NCBI GenBank assembly: GCA_029933535.1
Contig: JAOZNZ010000013.1
Span: 1 to 13,648, forward strand
Length of the DNA stretch: 13,648 nucleotides
Reading direction: 5' to 3'
Source: a bacterium
GTDB taxonomy: Bacteria > Auribacterota > UBA3054 > B51-G9
In this document: positions 13,527 through 13,648 of the stretch, in pieces
Numbering within the stretch: the stretch's first letter is position 1
Layout: each line of letters starts with the position of its first letter
Notes under the pieces: generated by a model
Told to the model about the DNA's origin: nothing
Seen by the model: the letters and a program-made list of their open reading frames with translations, nothing else
The model's database searches: none
Program-made: the position numbers and the translations under genes

Positions 13527-13554
13527 CGTCCCGATAGCGAAGAACATCGGGACG
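13527..13554. repeat. Inverted repeat CGTCCCGAT / ATCGGGACG
   Basis: Nine-base perfect arms (13527-13535, 13546-13554) with a 10-base loop. It is followed after five bases by a TTATTAG heptamer array. Could be a transcript-end hairpin for a gene to the right of the window (minus-strand reader) or a dispersed palindrome. Confidence 0.5.
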
Positions 13555-13559
13555 AGCAG

Positions 13560-13587
13560 TTATTAGTTATTAGTTATTAGTTAATAG
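13560..13587. repeat. Heptamer tandem array, unit TTATTAG
   Basis: Four 7-base units (TTATTAG three times, then TTAATAG) in the noncoding stretch 13384-13648. It has the same unit as the array at the end of the GloVer gene (9255-9289). No gene was recognised in 13384-13648. Confidence 0.88.
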
Positions 13588-13593
13588 TGCGAA

Positions 13594-13620
13594 CCCTGAT
13601 GGAACAAAAATTCCACAGGG
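13594..13620. repeat. Stem-loop CCCTG(A)TGGAA / TTCCACAGGG at right edge
   Basis: A ten-base-pair stem with one bulged A (arms 13594-13604 and 13611-13620) and the loop CAAAAA. It is close to the right edge and may belong to a gene or element outside the window. Confidence 0.45.
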
Positions 13621-13648
13621 CACGGGGTGGGAAAGTGCGCCGGCGGAC

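Overview
The window looks like chromosomal DNA from a Gram-negative bacterium that uses exosortase (PEP-CTERM) protein sorting. Large exported proteins with Gloeo/Verruco ('GloVer') tandem repeats, SUMF1-type proteins and PEP-CTERM tags together suggest the Verrucomicrobiota/Lentisphaerota/Kiritimatiellota side of the PVC group or a related candidate phylum. No rRNA, tRNA or housekeeping marker is present, so this placement is inference only.

Left block (1-2824, minus strand): a consensus sigma70-type promoter, a leader of about 138 bases with a small hairpin, a 115-residue exported or lipoprotein-like small protein, and then a 736-residue secreted trypsin/V8-like serine protease (protease + CARDB + fibronectin III + unknown C-terminal domain). 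The small protein ends with a copy of the segment that sits in the protease's N-terminal pro-region, so the pair may be an enzyme with a free-standing pro-region.

Middle block (2844-7100), visibly more AT-rich and defence-like: a divergent promoter with a palindromic operator drives a higB toxin gene that has lost its middle (start and last eight codons remain, out of frame), followed by an intact higA antitoxin. An 87-bp MITE-like element with 18-bp perfect terminal inverted repeats and a TAA direct duplication lies exactly at the higA stop codon and supplies a possible -35 box for a 50-codon ORF. On the minus strand follow a 74-residue two-TM protein and a 1042-residue PLD nuclease-SF2 helicase-DUF3427 protein.

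Right block (7426-13383, minus strand): one probable operon of four exported proteins behind a second consensus promoter. In transcription order these are a 70-residue PEP-CTERM protein with almost nothing between signal peptide and sorting tag, a SUMF1-domain protein without the FGE catalytic cysteines, a 14-repeat GloVer PEP-CTERM protein, and a 599-residue helical protein of unknown function. The third and fourth share a duplicated signal-peptide segment. The block reads as a cell-surface or extracellular module.

A recurring feature is short tandem arrays with unit lengths of mostly 7, sometimes 8 or 9 bases, each with its own unit sequence, beside or across the ends of genes (3-65, 2964-3010, 7191-7436, 9255-9289, 13560-13587). 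In two genes the last codons and the stop are part of the array. The right edge (13389-13620) is a noncoding stretch packed with four inverted repeats and one of these arrays.
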